Assembly (NCBI GenBank): GCA_945888535.1
Contig: CAMDAN010000125.1
Location: 1 to 5,878, forward strand
DNA: 5,878 bases
Direction of reading: 5' to 3'
Source of the DNA: Bordetella parapertussis
GTDB taxonomy: Bacteria > Pseudomonadota > Gammaproteobacteria > Burkholderiales > Burkholderiaceae_C
Part shown: piece after piece, positions 1 through 5,796 of the stretch
Layout of the letters: the number at the start of each line of letters is the position of its first letter
How positions within the stretch are numbered: position 1 is the first letter of the stretch
Made by a program: the position numbers and the translations under genes
The notes under the pieces: model-generated
The model's database searches: none
What the model saw: only the letters and a program-made list of their open reading frames with translations
Told to the model about the DNA's origin: nothing

Positions 1-570
1 GTCTGGCTCACCACCCTGATCAACACAACAGTAGGCGCCAGTGAGGCGTTTAAAGGTGTGGCGGGTTTAATCATCGTCACGTCCTTTTTTGAAGTGGCCT
101 ACATCAGCTTGCAAGCCGCCCGAGGGGAGCCTTCCCACTACAACACGAACGATGCCTTACATATTTTTATGTTCGCGCTGATGGGTGTGATGGCAGTCGG
201 TTTAACGGCTTCACAAGCGTGGTTGGCTTGGTTGATCTGGTCTGACTTGGGGGATACCAAACTCTCTGCTACCACGCTTGGCGTTTTGTTGGGCTTGGGT
301 TTGACTTTTGTTTTGGCAACCGTAAGCGGCTTTCAGTTAGGCGGCCACCAACCGCCGAGCGGCGTTGGTTTACCGTTGGTGGGGTGGCATTGGAAAAACG
401 ACCTGCGCCCTGCGCACTTTTTAGGCGTTCACGCCCAGCAGTTCATCCCGCTGGCAGGTCTATTAGCCGAACGCTTTTTAGGCGCGAATGCAGTTGCCGG
501 TTTTAGCGCCTTTACCGGTTTGTACCTAGCCGCTTGGGGCGGGTTGACTTGGTTAGCGCTTGTCACGTAG
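1..570 (+). CDS. Uncharacterised multi-pass inner-membrane protein, 5'-truncated
   Basis: The frame is open from the first base to the TAG at 568-570, so the gene starts outside the window and 189 C-terminal residues are visible. The GTG at 58 is internal to the open frame and is not needed as a start. The fragment has about five hydrophobic segments, at codons 20-40, 54-79, 90-110, 138-155 and 163-188. Between the third and fourth lies a Gly/Pro-rich loop with the motif LVGW, followed by NDLRPAHFLGVHAQQ, where two His residues sit at the start of a helix. From memory, this pattern (RGxPSHxN in an early loop, then a DLRxAHFxGxHAxQ helix) occurs in a family of proteobacterial membrane proteins with no assigned function. 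The two His could bind a metal or heme, but nothing here proves it. The next gene follows after 42 bases on the same strand and could be co-transcribed. Confidence 0.8.
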   Translation, partial: VWLTTLINTTVGASEAFKGVAGLIIVTSFFEVAYISLQAARGEPSHYNTNDALHIFMFALMGVMAVGLTASQAWLAWLIWSDLGDTKLSATTLGVLLGLGLTFVLATVSGFQLGGHQPPSGVGLPLVGWHWKNDLRPAHFLGVHAQQFIPLAGLLAERFLGANAVAGFSAFTGLYLAAWGGLTWLALVT

Positions 571-600
571 TTTGGGTTACGCTCTGCCTGTTTACTCAAC

Positions 601-605
601 AAGGA
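601..605 (+). promoter_or_regulatory. Shine-Dalgarno site of the acidic small protein gene
   Basis: AAGGA lies 7 bases before the ATG at 613. This is good spacing and supports that start for the 82-residue protein. Confidence 0.7.
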
Positions 606-612
606 CTTCCCC

Positions 613-861
613 ATGAAAAAACTCATCGTCACCATTACGCTGGAAATGTCGGTTCCCGACGAGTGGGAGCTTTTCGAGACCTCCGAGGGCGGGCAAGTGA
701 TAAAGATGCCTGACAACCAGTTTTTAGATATTGCTATTGAGCCGCTGTTTGCAACCGATCCAGAAGAGAACTGGAGCACGACCGATAGCGATGAAGAGCT
801 TGACACCATTTTGGATATGGTGGAGAGCGAAGATGTGAGTTACGAGTTCATTACGCATTAA
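613..861 (+). CDS. Small highly acidic hypothetical protein (82 aa)
   Basis: I do not recognise a named family. The protein has 82 residues, of which 22 are Asp or Glu and only 3 are Lys or Arg, giving a strongly negative net charge. There is no Cys, signal peptide or membrane segment, so it is probably cytoplasmic. The N-terminus (MKKLIVTITLEMSVP) looks like a beta strand followed by a PDEWEL turn. The C-terminal third (residues 58-78) is an acidic helix with a DSDEELDTILDMVESED character. The start is supported by AAGGA 7 bases upstream. A possible -35 (TTGACT, 544-549) sits inside the end of the preceding gene, but the matching -10 (TAGTTT, 568-573) is poor, so a separate promoter is uncertain. 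Hairpin-forming sequence begins 2 bases after the stop. A role as a DNA mimic, inhibitor or protein-binding modulator is possible for such charge, but this is speculation. Confidence 0.75.
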   Translation: MKKLIVTITLEMSVPDEWELFETSEGGQVIKMPDNQFLDIAIEPLFATDPEENWSTTDSDEELDTILDMVESEDVSYEFITH

Positions 862-863
862 CT

Positions 864-914
864 CGCTACAACCTAAAGCCAGATTTTTGTAGCGGAATAT
901 TCCTACCCTACAAA
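864..914 (+). repeat. Overlapping inverted repeats (alternative hairpins) in the 3' flank of the acidic protein gene
   Basis: CGCTACAA (864-871) is the exact reverse complement of TTGTAGCG (887-894). The overlapping TTTGTAG (886-892) is also the exact reverse complement of CTACAAA (908-914). The middle arm can therefore pair with either side, but not both. Between the second pair lies the perfect palindrome GGAATATTCC (894-903). The repeats start 2 bases after the stop of the upstream gene and end just before the terminator hairpin at 921. They may be RNA structures in the 3' UTR or a protein-binding dyad. The sequence alone does not decide. Confidence 0.5.
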
Positions 915-915
915 G

Positions 916-953
916 AAAAAGCGGCGCAAGAATCAAAGTTCTTGCGCCGCTTT
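916..953 (-). terminator. Strong rho-independent terminator, probably bidirectional
   Basis: A perfect 12-bp stem (921-932 with 939-950) encloses the 6-base loop TCAAAG, and flanking AAA/TTT can extend it to 15 bp. Read on the minus strand, the stem is followed by TTTTTCTTTG, a good U-tract 11 bases after the stop of the small secreted protein gene. Read on the plus strand, the tail is TTTAAAAC, which is weaker but may still terminate transcription of the acidic protein gene. The position between convergent genes fits a shared terminator. Confidence 0.88.
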
Positions 954-961
954 AAAACGAT

Positions 962-1147
962 TTACTTCATCGCTTTTAATTTTTCACAGTCTGCCTTCAT
1001 CTTGGCATCCATTTTGGCTGGATCCGCTTTTTTGCATTCTTCCATTTTCTTCTTGTCTTCTTCTTTCATTGCGCCGCCGTGAGAGGCTGCCATAGCAGAA
1101 GAAGCGATCAACATCGATGCCAAAAACAGGGAAATTACTTTCGTCAT
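962..1147 (-). CDS. Small secreted Lys/Met-rich protein (61 aa precursor)
   Basis: This short protein has a clear Sec signal peptide: a Lys at residue 3, a hydrophobic core at 5-15 and an AMA site, with predicted cleavage after residue 20. The mature peptide is about 41 residues, with 12 Lys, 5 Met, 9 acidic residues, one His near the N-terminus and two Cys (38 and 54). It is probably one or two amphipathic helices in the periplasm. The two Cys could form an intramolecular disulfide linking two helices, or with Met and His could bind a soft metal such as Cu(I). Neither is shown. AAAGG (1156-1160, complement) lies 8 bases before the ATG and supports the start. A strong terminator follows the stop. 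It resembles the loose class of small Met/Lys-repeat exported proteins of proteobacteria, but I cannot assign a named family. It is divergent from the TPR gene, with 33 bases between starts. Confidence 0.78.
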   Translation of the reverse strand: MTKVISLFLASMLIASSAMAASHGGAMKEEDKKKMEECKKADPAKMDAKMKADCEKLKAMK

Positions 1148-1180
1148 ATGCTGTACCTTTAAATAAATGATTGAGAGACT

Positions 1181-2410
1181 ATGCTGGGTAGCGAGCGCAT
1201 TATTAAAAAGCTTGGCTTGAGTACGAATTTCTCATTCATAACCTCAGCTAGCTTGGGGGTATTGATTTTTTTTACCTCCTTTGGATGTGGGGCTGCTCCC
1301 CGAACTCCTGCGCTTTCCTCGGAGGTTCTGACACAACTTCCCGTCAAAGCCAATGACCCCCAAGCCCGCCAAATTCGGCAATACCAGTCGATTCTGCGCC
1401 AGTCGCCAACAGATATACAAACCATTTCTGACCTAGCGCAGCTGTATTTTGATATCGCTTTAGAGATTGGCGATCCGCGCTATGTCGGTTATGCCGAGGC
1501 GCTTGTGATGCGCTATCCGAATGAACTTCCGCCGGAGTTACTCTTCGTTCGGGGGCTTTTGCGCCAGTACCGGCATGCGTTCCCTCAAGCCATTGAAGAT
1601 TTCGGTCTGGCCTTGGCTGCGAAACCCGATCTAACAGAAGCCCATGCGTGGAGGGCCGCGATATTTTTAGTCCAGGCGGATTATGCAAAGGCAAAGATTG
1701 AGTGCGCTGCGTTGGGAAAGCTTCAAGCCAACACCTTGCAAGCGGGCTGCTTGGGCCTTGCGCTCGCCTACAACGGCAATCTTGTAATGGGTTATCGGGA
1801 ACTAGAACGTGGCCTAGCTAACTCCACTAACCCAAGCAATCGGCTTTGGTTATTCACGCGCTTAGCTGAAGTTGCGCATTGGCAAGGGAATCTTGCCTTG
1901 GCTGAAAAAAACTATCGCAACGCATTGGGCTTAGGTTTAAAAGACGCGTACCTTTTAGCCGCTTGGAGTGATTACTTATTAGATCAAAAGCGGCCGAAGG
2001 AAGTCATTCAACTTCTCCTGCCCATGCAAGCATCAGACCCCTTGCTGCTACGGCTTGCTTTAGCCTACCAACAATTGGCAGCTCCTGAAACCCAGGCGAT
2101 CAGTAAAAAACTAGAGGAACGATTTAACGCGACGCGCTTTCGGGGCGACAGCACCCACTTAGCCGAGGAGGCTAGATTTCAGTTGTATTTAGCGAAAGAC
2201 CCAAGCAGCGCACTCAAACTAGCGCAAGCAAACTATGCGGTTCAGAAAGAACCCAGAGATGCCAGAATTTTATTGGAGGCTGCGCAAGCAGCAAATATGC
2301 CGGATAGCACAAGCCCAGTGAAGAAATGGCTTAAAGAGAGTGGCTTTGAAGGCTTTCATATCCATCCGCAAACAGGCCTTTTGTCGTTTCCCAAAGAGGC
2401 TGACAAATGA
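1181..2410 (+). CDS. Envelope TPR-repeat protein, first gene of the TPR/HupE-UreJ operon
   Basis: The protein has 409 residues. Its N-terminus has a basic patch (R6, K9, K10), a hydrophobic stretch (about 18-34) and then SFGC with Cys36. This resembles a lipoprotein signal, but Phe at -2 is a poor lipobox, so a plain Sec signal or anchor is also possible. The basic patch argues for the ATG at 1181 over the TTG at 1217, although the SD-like GAGAG is only 3 bases away. From about residue 80 onward the protein is a helical solenoid. The clearest TPR-like units are at about 120-150 (A-F-x-x-A-I-x-D-F... P-D), 222-253 (W-Q-G-N-L-A-x-A-E-K-x-Y) and 327-360 (DPxxALxLAxxNYxxQxEPRDARILLEAA). The last block matches, from memory, TPR proteins encoded next to HupE/UreJ-like genes. 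TPR arrays usually bind other proteins. The stop overlaps the next start as ATGA, implying coupled translation and probably a partner function for that membrane protein. Confidence 0.88.
   Translation: MLGSERIIKKLGLSTNFSFITSASLGVLIFFTSFGCGAAPRTPALSSEVLTQLPVKANDPQARQIRQYQSILRQSPTDIQTISDLAQLYFDIALEIGDPRYVGYAEALVMRYPNELPPELLFVRGLLRQYRHAFPQAIEDFGLALAAKPDLTEAHAWRAAIFLVQADYAKAKIECAALGKLQANTLQAGCLGLALAYNGNLVMGYRELERGLANSTNPSNRLWLFTRLAEVAHWQGNLALAEKNYRNALGLGLKDAYLLAAWSDYLLDQKRPKEVIQLLLPMQASDPLLLRLALAYQQLAAPETQAISKKLEERFNATRFRGDSTHLAEEARFQLYLAKDPSSALKLAQANYAVQKEPRDARILLEAAQAANMPDSTSPVKKWLKESGFEGFHIHPQTGLLSFPKEADK
2393..2399 (+). promoter_or_regulatory. Shine-Dalgarno site for the HupE/UreJ-like gene, inside the TPR gene
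   Basis: AAAGAGG lies 7 bases before the ATG at 2407, within the last codons of the TPR gene. It favours this start over the in-frame ATG at 2431, and it fits translational coupling through the ATGA overlap. Confidence 0.65.
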
Positions 2411-3564
2411 GAAATTGGTGGGTGCAATGGATGCGGTTGGCGGGCGCCATCCGAGCGATTTTTCTTGGACTCGGACTTTGCAGTGTTCTCGTTGGACCTG
2501 TGCTGGCCCACAAGTCCAGTGACAGCTACCTCAAGCTGAAAGTCTCGGGGGACACAGTAGCCGCGCAGTGGGATATCTTTTTGCCAGACATTCAATTTGC
2601 GATCGGGCTGGATGAAAACAGCGACGACCAAATAAGCTGGGGCGAACTTCAAAAAAAGCAACTGGAGTTACAAGCTTGGGCGAACAGTCGGCTCAACGTG
2701 AGCCGAGGCGGCGTCTGCGCTTTGCAACCTACGGGTTTACAAGTTGATGAACATACCGATGGAAATTACGCGGTCTTGTATTTCGATGGAAAGTGTCCGG
2801 CTGCTGAAGGGCCATTTTCAATCCAATACAGCCTTCTATTTGACATAGACACGCAGCACCGAGGTTTGCTCAATCTCGATCTTGATGGCACCAAACACAG
2901 TGCGGTGTTAGGACCACAAAACGCATCTCAACAATTCACTGCCCTTGCGTCCTCTGGCGTGCAGTTTCTGCAATACATCACTGAAGGCATTTGGCATATA
3001 TGGATCGGATTCGATCATATTTTGTTTTTACTGTGCCTGCTCCTGCCAGCCGTGTTGGTCCAAGGGTCAAGTAAAACAAACCACGTGTCTGATCTCAAAC
3101 GCGTGGCCATGGGCGTTTTAGGGATCGTCAGCGCTTTCACTCTAGCCCACTCTATTACGCTTTCATTAGCTGCGCTGGAAATTTTGGAACTGCCAAGCCG
3201 TTGGGTGGAATCAGCGATCGCAGGATCAGTGATATTCGTAGCGGCAAAAAACTTAACTGGCTCTTTTGAAGGCCGCTGGCAAACTGCTTTTCTATTTGGC
3301 CTGATTCACGGCTTTGGCTTTGCCAGTGTGTTAACCGCGCTTGGACTTCCAACGCAATCCTTGGCGCTGAGCTTAGTTGGATTTAATGTCGGCGTTGAGC
3401 TTGGGCAGCTGGTGATTGTGGGTGTTTTTTTACCACTGGCATTTCTCCTTCGCGAGAGCAAGTTTTATCACGTAGTTGTTTTTCGCGGTGGCTCATGGAT
3501 CGCTCTTTTCCTGGCACTCGGTTGGTTCGTAGAGCGGGCTTTCCAGGTCTCCGTTTTTCTTTAA
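2407..3564 (+). CDS. HupE/UreJ-type membrane protein with an N-terminal periplasmic domain
   Basis: The protein has 385 residues. A Sec signal (about 1-34, ending PVLA) is followed by a periplasmic domain (35-185) and a C-terminal membrane domain with six or so helices (about 190-380). The membrane part carries family signatures: WHIWIGFDH (H197, D203, H204, matching the HX5DH signature of HupE nickel permeases), TLAHS (H248), LIHGFGFA (H301) and NVGVELGQ (N327, E331). The periplasmic domain has a full 12-residue EF-hand-like loop at 69-80 (D69, N71, D73, Q75, S77, E80). It also has two Cys (104 and 130) that could form a disulfide. Classical HupE/UreJ proteins are about 200 residues and lack such a domain, so this belongs to the longer family (HupE/UreJ_2 type). 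The likely role is metal transport or sensing, but the substrate is unknown: no hydrogenase or urease gene is visible. It is coupled by ATGA to the upstream TPR gene. Confidence 0.9.
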   Translation: MRNWWVQWMRLAGAIRAIFLGLGLCSVLVGPVLAHKSSDSYLKLKVSGDTVAAQWDIFLPDIQFAIGLDENSDDQISWGELQKKQLELQAWANSRLNVSRGGVCALQPTGLQVDEHTDGNYAVLYFDGKCPAAEGPFSIQYSLLFDIDTQHRGLLNLDLDGTKHSAVLGPQNASQQFTALASSGVQFLQYITEGIWHIWIGFDHILFLLCLLLPAVLVQGSSKTNHVSDLKRVAMGVLGIVSAFTLAHSITLSLAALEILELPSRWVESAIAGSVIFVAAKNLTGSFEGRWQTAFLFGLIHGFGFASVLTALGLPTQSLALSLVGFNVGVELGQLVIVGVFLPLAFLLRESKFYHVVVFRGGSWIALFLALGWFVERAFQVSVFL

Positions 3565-3602
3565 TCCGTTCGTCCCTTTATCAAGCTTGGATTTTGGTAA
3601 CC

Positions 3603-3611
3603 TGCTATAAA
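3603..3611 (+). promoter_or_regulatory. Candidate extended -10 promoter of the small TPR gene
   Basis: TGCTATAAA fits the extended -10 consensus (TGn followed by TATAAA, 5 of 6 to TATAAT). No good -35 lies 16-18 bases upstream, as is common for extended -10 promoters. A start near 3618 would give a leader of about 40 bases before the ATG at 3657. No terminator hairpin is visible between 3564 and this site, so read-through from the HupE/UreJ-like gene is also possible. Confidence 0.4.
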
Positions 3612-3656
3612 CCAGATAGCTCAGCACTTTAAATAATCTTTTTGAAAGCTTTCTTT

Positions 3657-4115
3657 ATGTATAAATTGGCACTTCTTTTTTTTGTATTTTTCAATCCCAC
3701 CGTTGCATCACTAGCCGCCGATTCCGGTCCAGCGCCTGTGGCTGCAGTTGAGAATAAAGAGTTAAAAAAAGCCAGGGAAAGTATTGCAAAAAAAGACTGG
3801 CCTGCAGCCATCGTCGTTCTTGAGCCTTATACAAAAAACACCGCAAACGACGCGGATGGTTTCAATTTATTGGGCTACAGCTACCGCAACATTAAACGCT
3901 ACGATGAGTCTCTCGTAGCCTATAAAAGGGCTTTAGAGATCGATCCGAAACACCGCGGCGCCCATGAATACATCGGCATTGCGTATATCCAAATGTCACA
4001 ACTCGCGAACGCTAAGATACATTTAGATGCCCTCGATAAAATTTGTACGTTTTCCTGCGAAGAGTACCGGGACTTAAAGAAAGCCTATTTGGCCGCTACC
4101 AGCACAACCAAATAG
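3657..4115 (+). CDS. Small secreted TPR protein with a C-terminal CxxxC
   Basis: The protein has 152 residues from the ATG. A TTG at 3642 would add five residues, but it has no ribosome site, while GAAAG lies 8 bases before the ATG, so I chose the ATG. A signal peptide (1-20, cleaved after ASLA) points to the periplasm. The mature part holds about three TPR helix pairs: 35-62 (ESIAKKDWPAAIVVLEPY), 65-98 (DADGFNLLGYSYRNIKRYDESLVAYKRALEIDP is the best match, quoted here by position with key residues G68, L71, G73, Y74, A88, A92 and P97) and 99-128. It ends with C130-TFS-C134, then EEYRDLKKA. From memory, close relatives of this compact protein keep the two Cys and the EEYRDL tail, so the CxxxC is likely functional: a disulfide, or a metal or heme ligand. 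The partner is unknown. It has its own likely promoter and stands 92 bases after the HupE/UreJ-like gene. Confidence 0.87.
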   Translation: MYKLALLFFVFFNPTVASLAADSGPAPVAAVENKELKKARESIAKKDWPAAIVVLEPYTKNTANDADGFNLLGYSYRNIKRYDESLVAYKRALEIDPKHRGAHEYIGIAYIQMSQLANAKIHLDALDKICTFSCEEYRDLKKAYLAATSTTK

Positions 4116-4166
4116 TTAGCCACCCCCAACCGCAACCTTAATTTCTACTCCATCGGAACCCAAAAA

Positions 4167-4808
4167 ATGATCACACTGTGCGGCTTTGCCATCTCCAACT
4201 ACTACAACATCGTCAAACACGCCTTGCTTGAAAAAGGCGTTGCCTTTACCGAGGAGCATGTTCTTACCCGTAGCAAAGACGAAGCCGTCTTAAGTGCTTC
4301 GCCTTTAGGAAAGGTTCCATTCATCAAAACAGCGCAAGGCGCTTTGTGTGAAAGCGCGGTGATTTTGGATTACCTTGAAGACCAATACCCAGCCCATCCC
4401 TTGCTTCCCAAAGATGCGTTTGAGGCGGCCAAGGTTCGCGAGATGATTACCTTTATCAACCTACACCTCGAGTTGGTTGCGCGTGAGCTCTATGGTCAGG
4501 CTTTTTTTGGCGGTATGGTGAGCGACGAATTGAAAGCCACGGTCAAGAAGCAGATGGTTCGCAATATCGAGGCTTTTAAGCGTTTGGTGAAATTTTCACC
4601 GTTTATTGCTGGAGATACCTTCACGTTGGCCGATTGCGTCGCGTTTAGTAATCTGCCGTTGATCGGCATGGCCACCCGCGGTGTTTTAGGTGAAGACTTG
4701 TTGCTTGCGGCGGGGATTGACTACAAGCCCTATATCAAGATGCTTGGGGAGCGTGAGAGCTCTCAGCGAATCACCGCAGACCGCAAAGCGGCTGCAACCA
4801 AGCCTTAA
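4167..4808 (+). CDS. Glutathione S-transferase family protein
   Basis: The protein has 213 residues, normal for a cytosolic GST. The N-terminal thioredoxin-like domain (1-76) has a beta-strand start and the segment SNYYN (10-14), where Ser10 is the likely catalytic or glutathione-activating residue. SPLGKVPFI carries the cis-Pro at 51, and the glutathione-binding E62-S63 pair lies in LCESAVILDYLED. The all-helical C-terminal domain (about 85-205) contains the family's N-capping box at FTLADC (152-157, with T153 and D156). The protein would conjugate or reduce electrophiles with glutathione in the cytoplasm, but the substrate cannot be read from sequence. The ribosome site is weak (GGA about 9 bases before the ATG). 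It lies 51 bases after the small TPR gene with no terminator between, so the two may be co-transcribed. Its stop codon overlaps that of the convergent ylqF. Confidence 0.93.
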   Translation: MITLCGFAISNYYNIVKHALLEKGVAFTEEHVLTRSKDEAVLSASPLGKVPFIKTAQGALCESAVILDYLEDQYPAHPLLPKDAFEAAKVREMITFINLHLELVARELYGQAFFGGMVSDELKATVKKQMVRNIEAFKRLVKFSPFIAGDTFTLADCVAFSNLPLIGMATRGVLGEDLLLAAGIDYKPYIKMLGERESSQRITADRKAAATKP

Positions 4809-5788
4809 TCGGAAAAGTCTTCCTCGTCTTTGGGCTGCTCCGTGCGGCTGGGACGGGGAATTTTTTTGAATCGAATCAGCCGGTCAAGTTCGATGGCGTC
4901 TTTCTTTAACTGTCGCTCGGCATCGAGTTTTTGCCCCAGCACCAACCATTGCGCGAATTCCTCTGGAGTTTCTAGCGTTAAACGGCCTAGGCTGGATTGG
5001 CGAAAATCATAGATGGCGATCTCAGCGGTTTTTTGCAGATTGATACGCCCGCCAGAAAGCAATGCTCCGCGCTTGCGGCCTATGGCTTCTAAAATTTCTT
5101 CATCGCTGAGCGCCGTAGCGTTTTCAATTTTGTAGCGCTCTTCTAAAGCCTTGGGGTAGTTTTGGCGCAGATAGTCGAGCAGTTCTAGCGCGACCTCTTC
5201 TTCGTTAAACGCATTGCGGCCAATCGCGCCGCTAGCGGCAAGGTTGTAGCCGCTTTTTGCTACGATGATGCGGGGCCACAAGAGGCCCGGCGTATCGTAG
5301 AGATAAAAGTCATCGGCAATGGTGATGCGCTGTTCAAGCTTCGTAACACCTGCTTCATCTCCCGTCTTGGCAGCGCGCTTGCCTTTAAGGGTGTTGATCA
5401 GCGTGGATTTACCGACGTTAGGGATTCCGCAAATCAAAACCCGCATGGGTTTGGCCATTCCGCCCCGGTTGGGCGCGAGAGAGTGGCAAGCGGCCACTAA
5501 TGCCCTTGCGGGGGTCGTCATGCTGGCGTCTAGCGGTAAGGCACGAACCCCGTCAATCGCGTTGTAATGGTCTAACCACAAAGCGGTGCGCTCGGGGTCT
5601 GCCAAGTCTTGTTTGTTGAGAACTTTGAGGGTGGGTTTGCCGTGGGTGATGTCACCCAGCATGGGGTTGGCGCTGGAGCCCGGCAAGCGGGCGTCCAACA
5701 TCTCAATTACGACGTCGATGTCTTTGATGCGCTCCCCAATCGCTTTGCGCGTGAGGTGCATGTGCCCGGGAAACCATTGAATAGCCAT
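4805..5788 (-). CDS. ylqF: Ribosome biogenesis GTPase YlqF/RbgA
   Basis: A circularly permuted GTPase of the YlqF/RbgA family, which in Bacillus assists late assembly of the 50S subunit by binding the precursor particle. Motif order is G4-G5-G1-G2-G3: NKQD (58-61), DAS (87-89), GIPNVGKS (121-128), GVTK with Thr149, and DTPG (165-168). The N-terminal QWFPGHM motif places His9 where the proposed catalytic His of RbgA lies. The position before G2 is Ala rather than the usual Pro (AGVTK). At 327 residues it is longer than B. subtilis RbgA (about 280). The C-terminal helical region (about 190-305) is conserved in kind, and the last 20 residues are charged and acidic. No good ribosome site precedes the ATG, but the upstream gene stops only 8 bases away, so translation is probably coupled. 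The ATG is retained because the conserved QWFPGHM begins at residue 4. Confidence 0.96.
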   Translation of the reverse strand: MAIQWFPGHMHLTRKAIGERIKDIDVVIEMLDARLPGSSANPMLGDITHGKPTLKVLNKQDLADPERTALWLDHYNAIDGVRALPLDASMTTPARALVAACHSLAPNRGGMAKPMRVLICGIPNVGKSTLINTLKGKRAAKTGDEAGVTKLEQRITIADDFYLYDTPGLLWPRIIVAKSGYNLAASGAIGRNAFNEEEVALELLDYLRQNYPKALEERYKIENATALSDEEILEAIGRKRGALLSGGRINLQKTAEIAIYDFRQSSLGRLTLETPEEFAQWLVLGQKLDAERQLKKDAIELDRLIRFKKIPRPSRTEQPKDEEDFSD

Positions 5789-5796
5789 CCGGTATT

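Noticed and set aside
544..573. Possible promoter (TTGACT and TAGTTT, 18-base spacer) before the acidic protein gene
   Set aside because: The -35 is good but the -10 matches only 3 of 6 positions, so it is not reliable enough for a feature.
429..809. Minus-strand open frame of 126 codons across the end of the membrane protein gene and the acidic protein gene
   Set aside because: It is opposite two better-supported genes, has low-complexity Ser-rich translation and no recognisable motif.
1344..1694. Minus-strand open frame of 116 codons inside the TPR gene
   Set aside because: It lies entirely antisense to a convincing TPR protein and its translation has no coherent domain or ribosome site.
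3627..3636. CTTTAAATAA, also present at 1157-1166, upstream of two different genes
   Set aside because: It is short and AT-rich, and in one case overlaps a ribosome site, so a shared regulatory element is not supported.
3642..3656. TTG start giving five extra residues for the small TPR protein
   Set aside because: No ribosome site precedes the TTG, while the ATG at 3657 has GAAAG at workable spacing and still leaves a full signal peptide.
4754..4765. Perfect 12-base palindrome TGAGAGCTCTCA in the GST gene
   Set aside because: One such palindrome is expected by chance in a window this size, and it sits within coding sequence.
4776..4795. Hairpin near the end of the GST gene (8-bp stem with one bulge and a 3-base loop)
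   Set aside because: It lies inside coding sequence and lacks a U-tract on either strand, so I do not call it a terminator.
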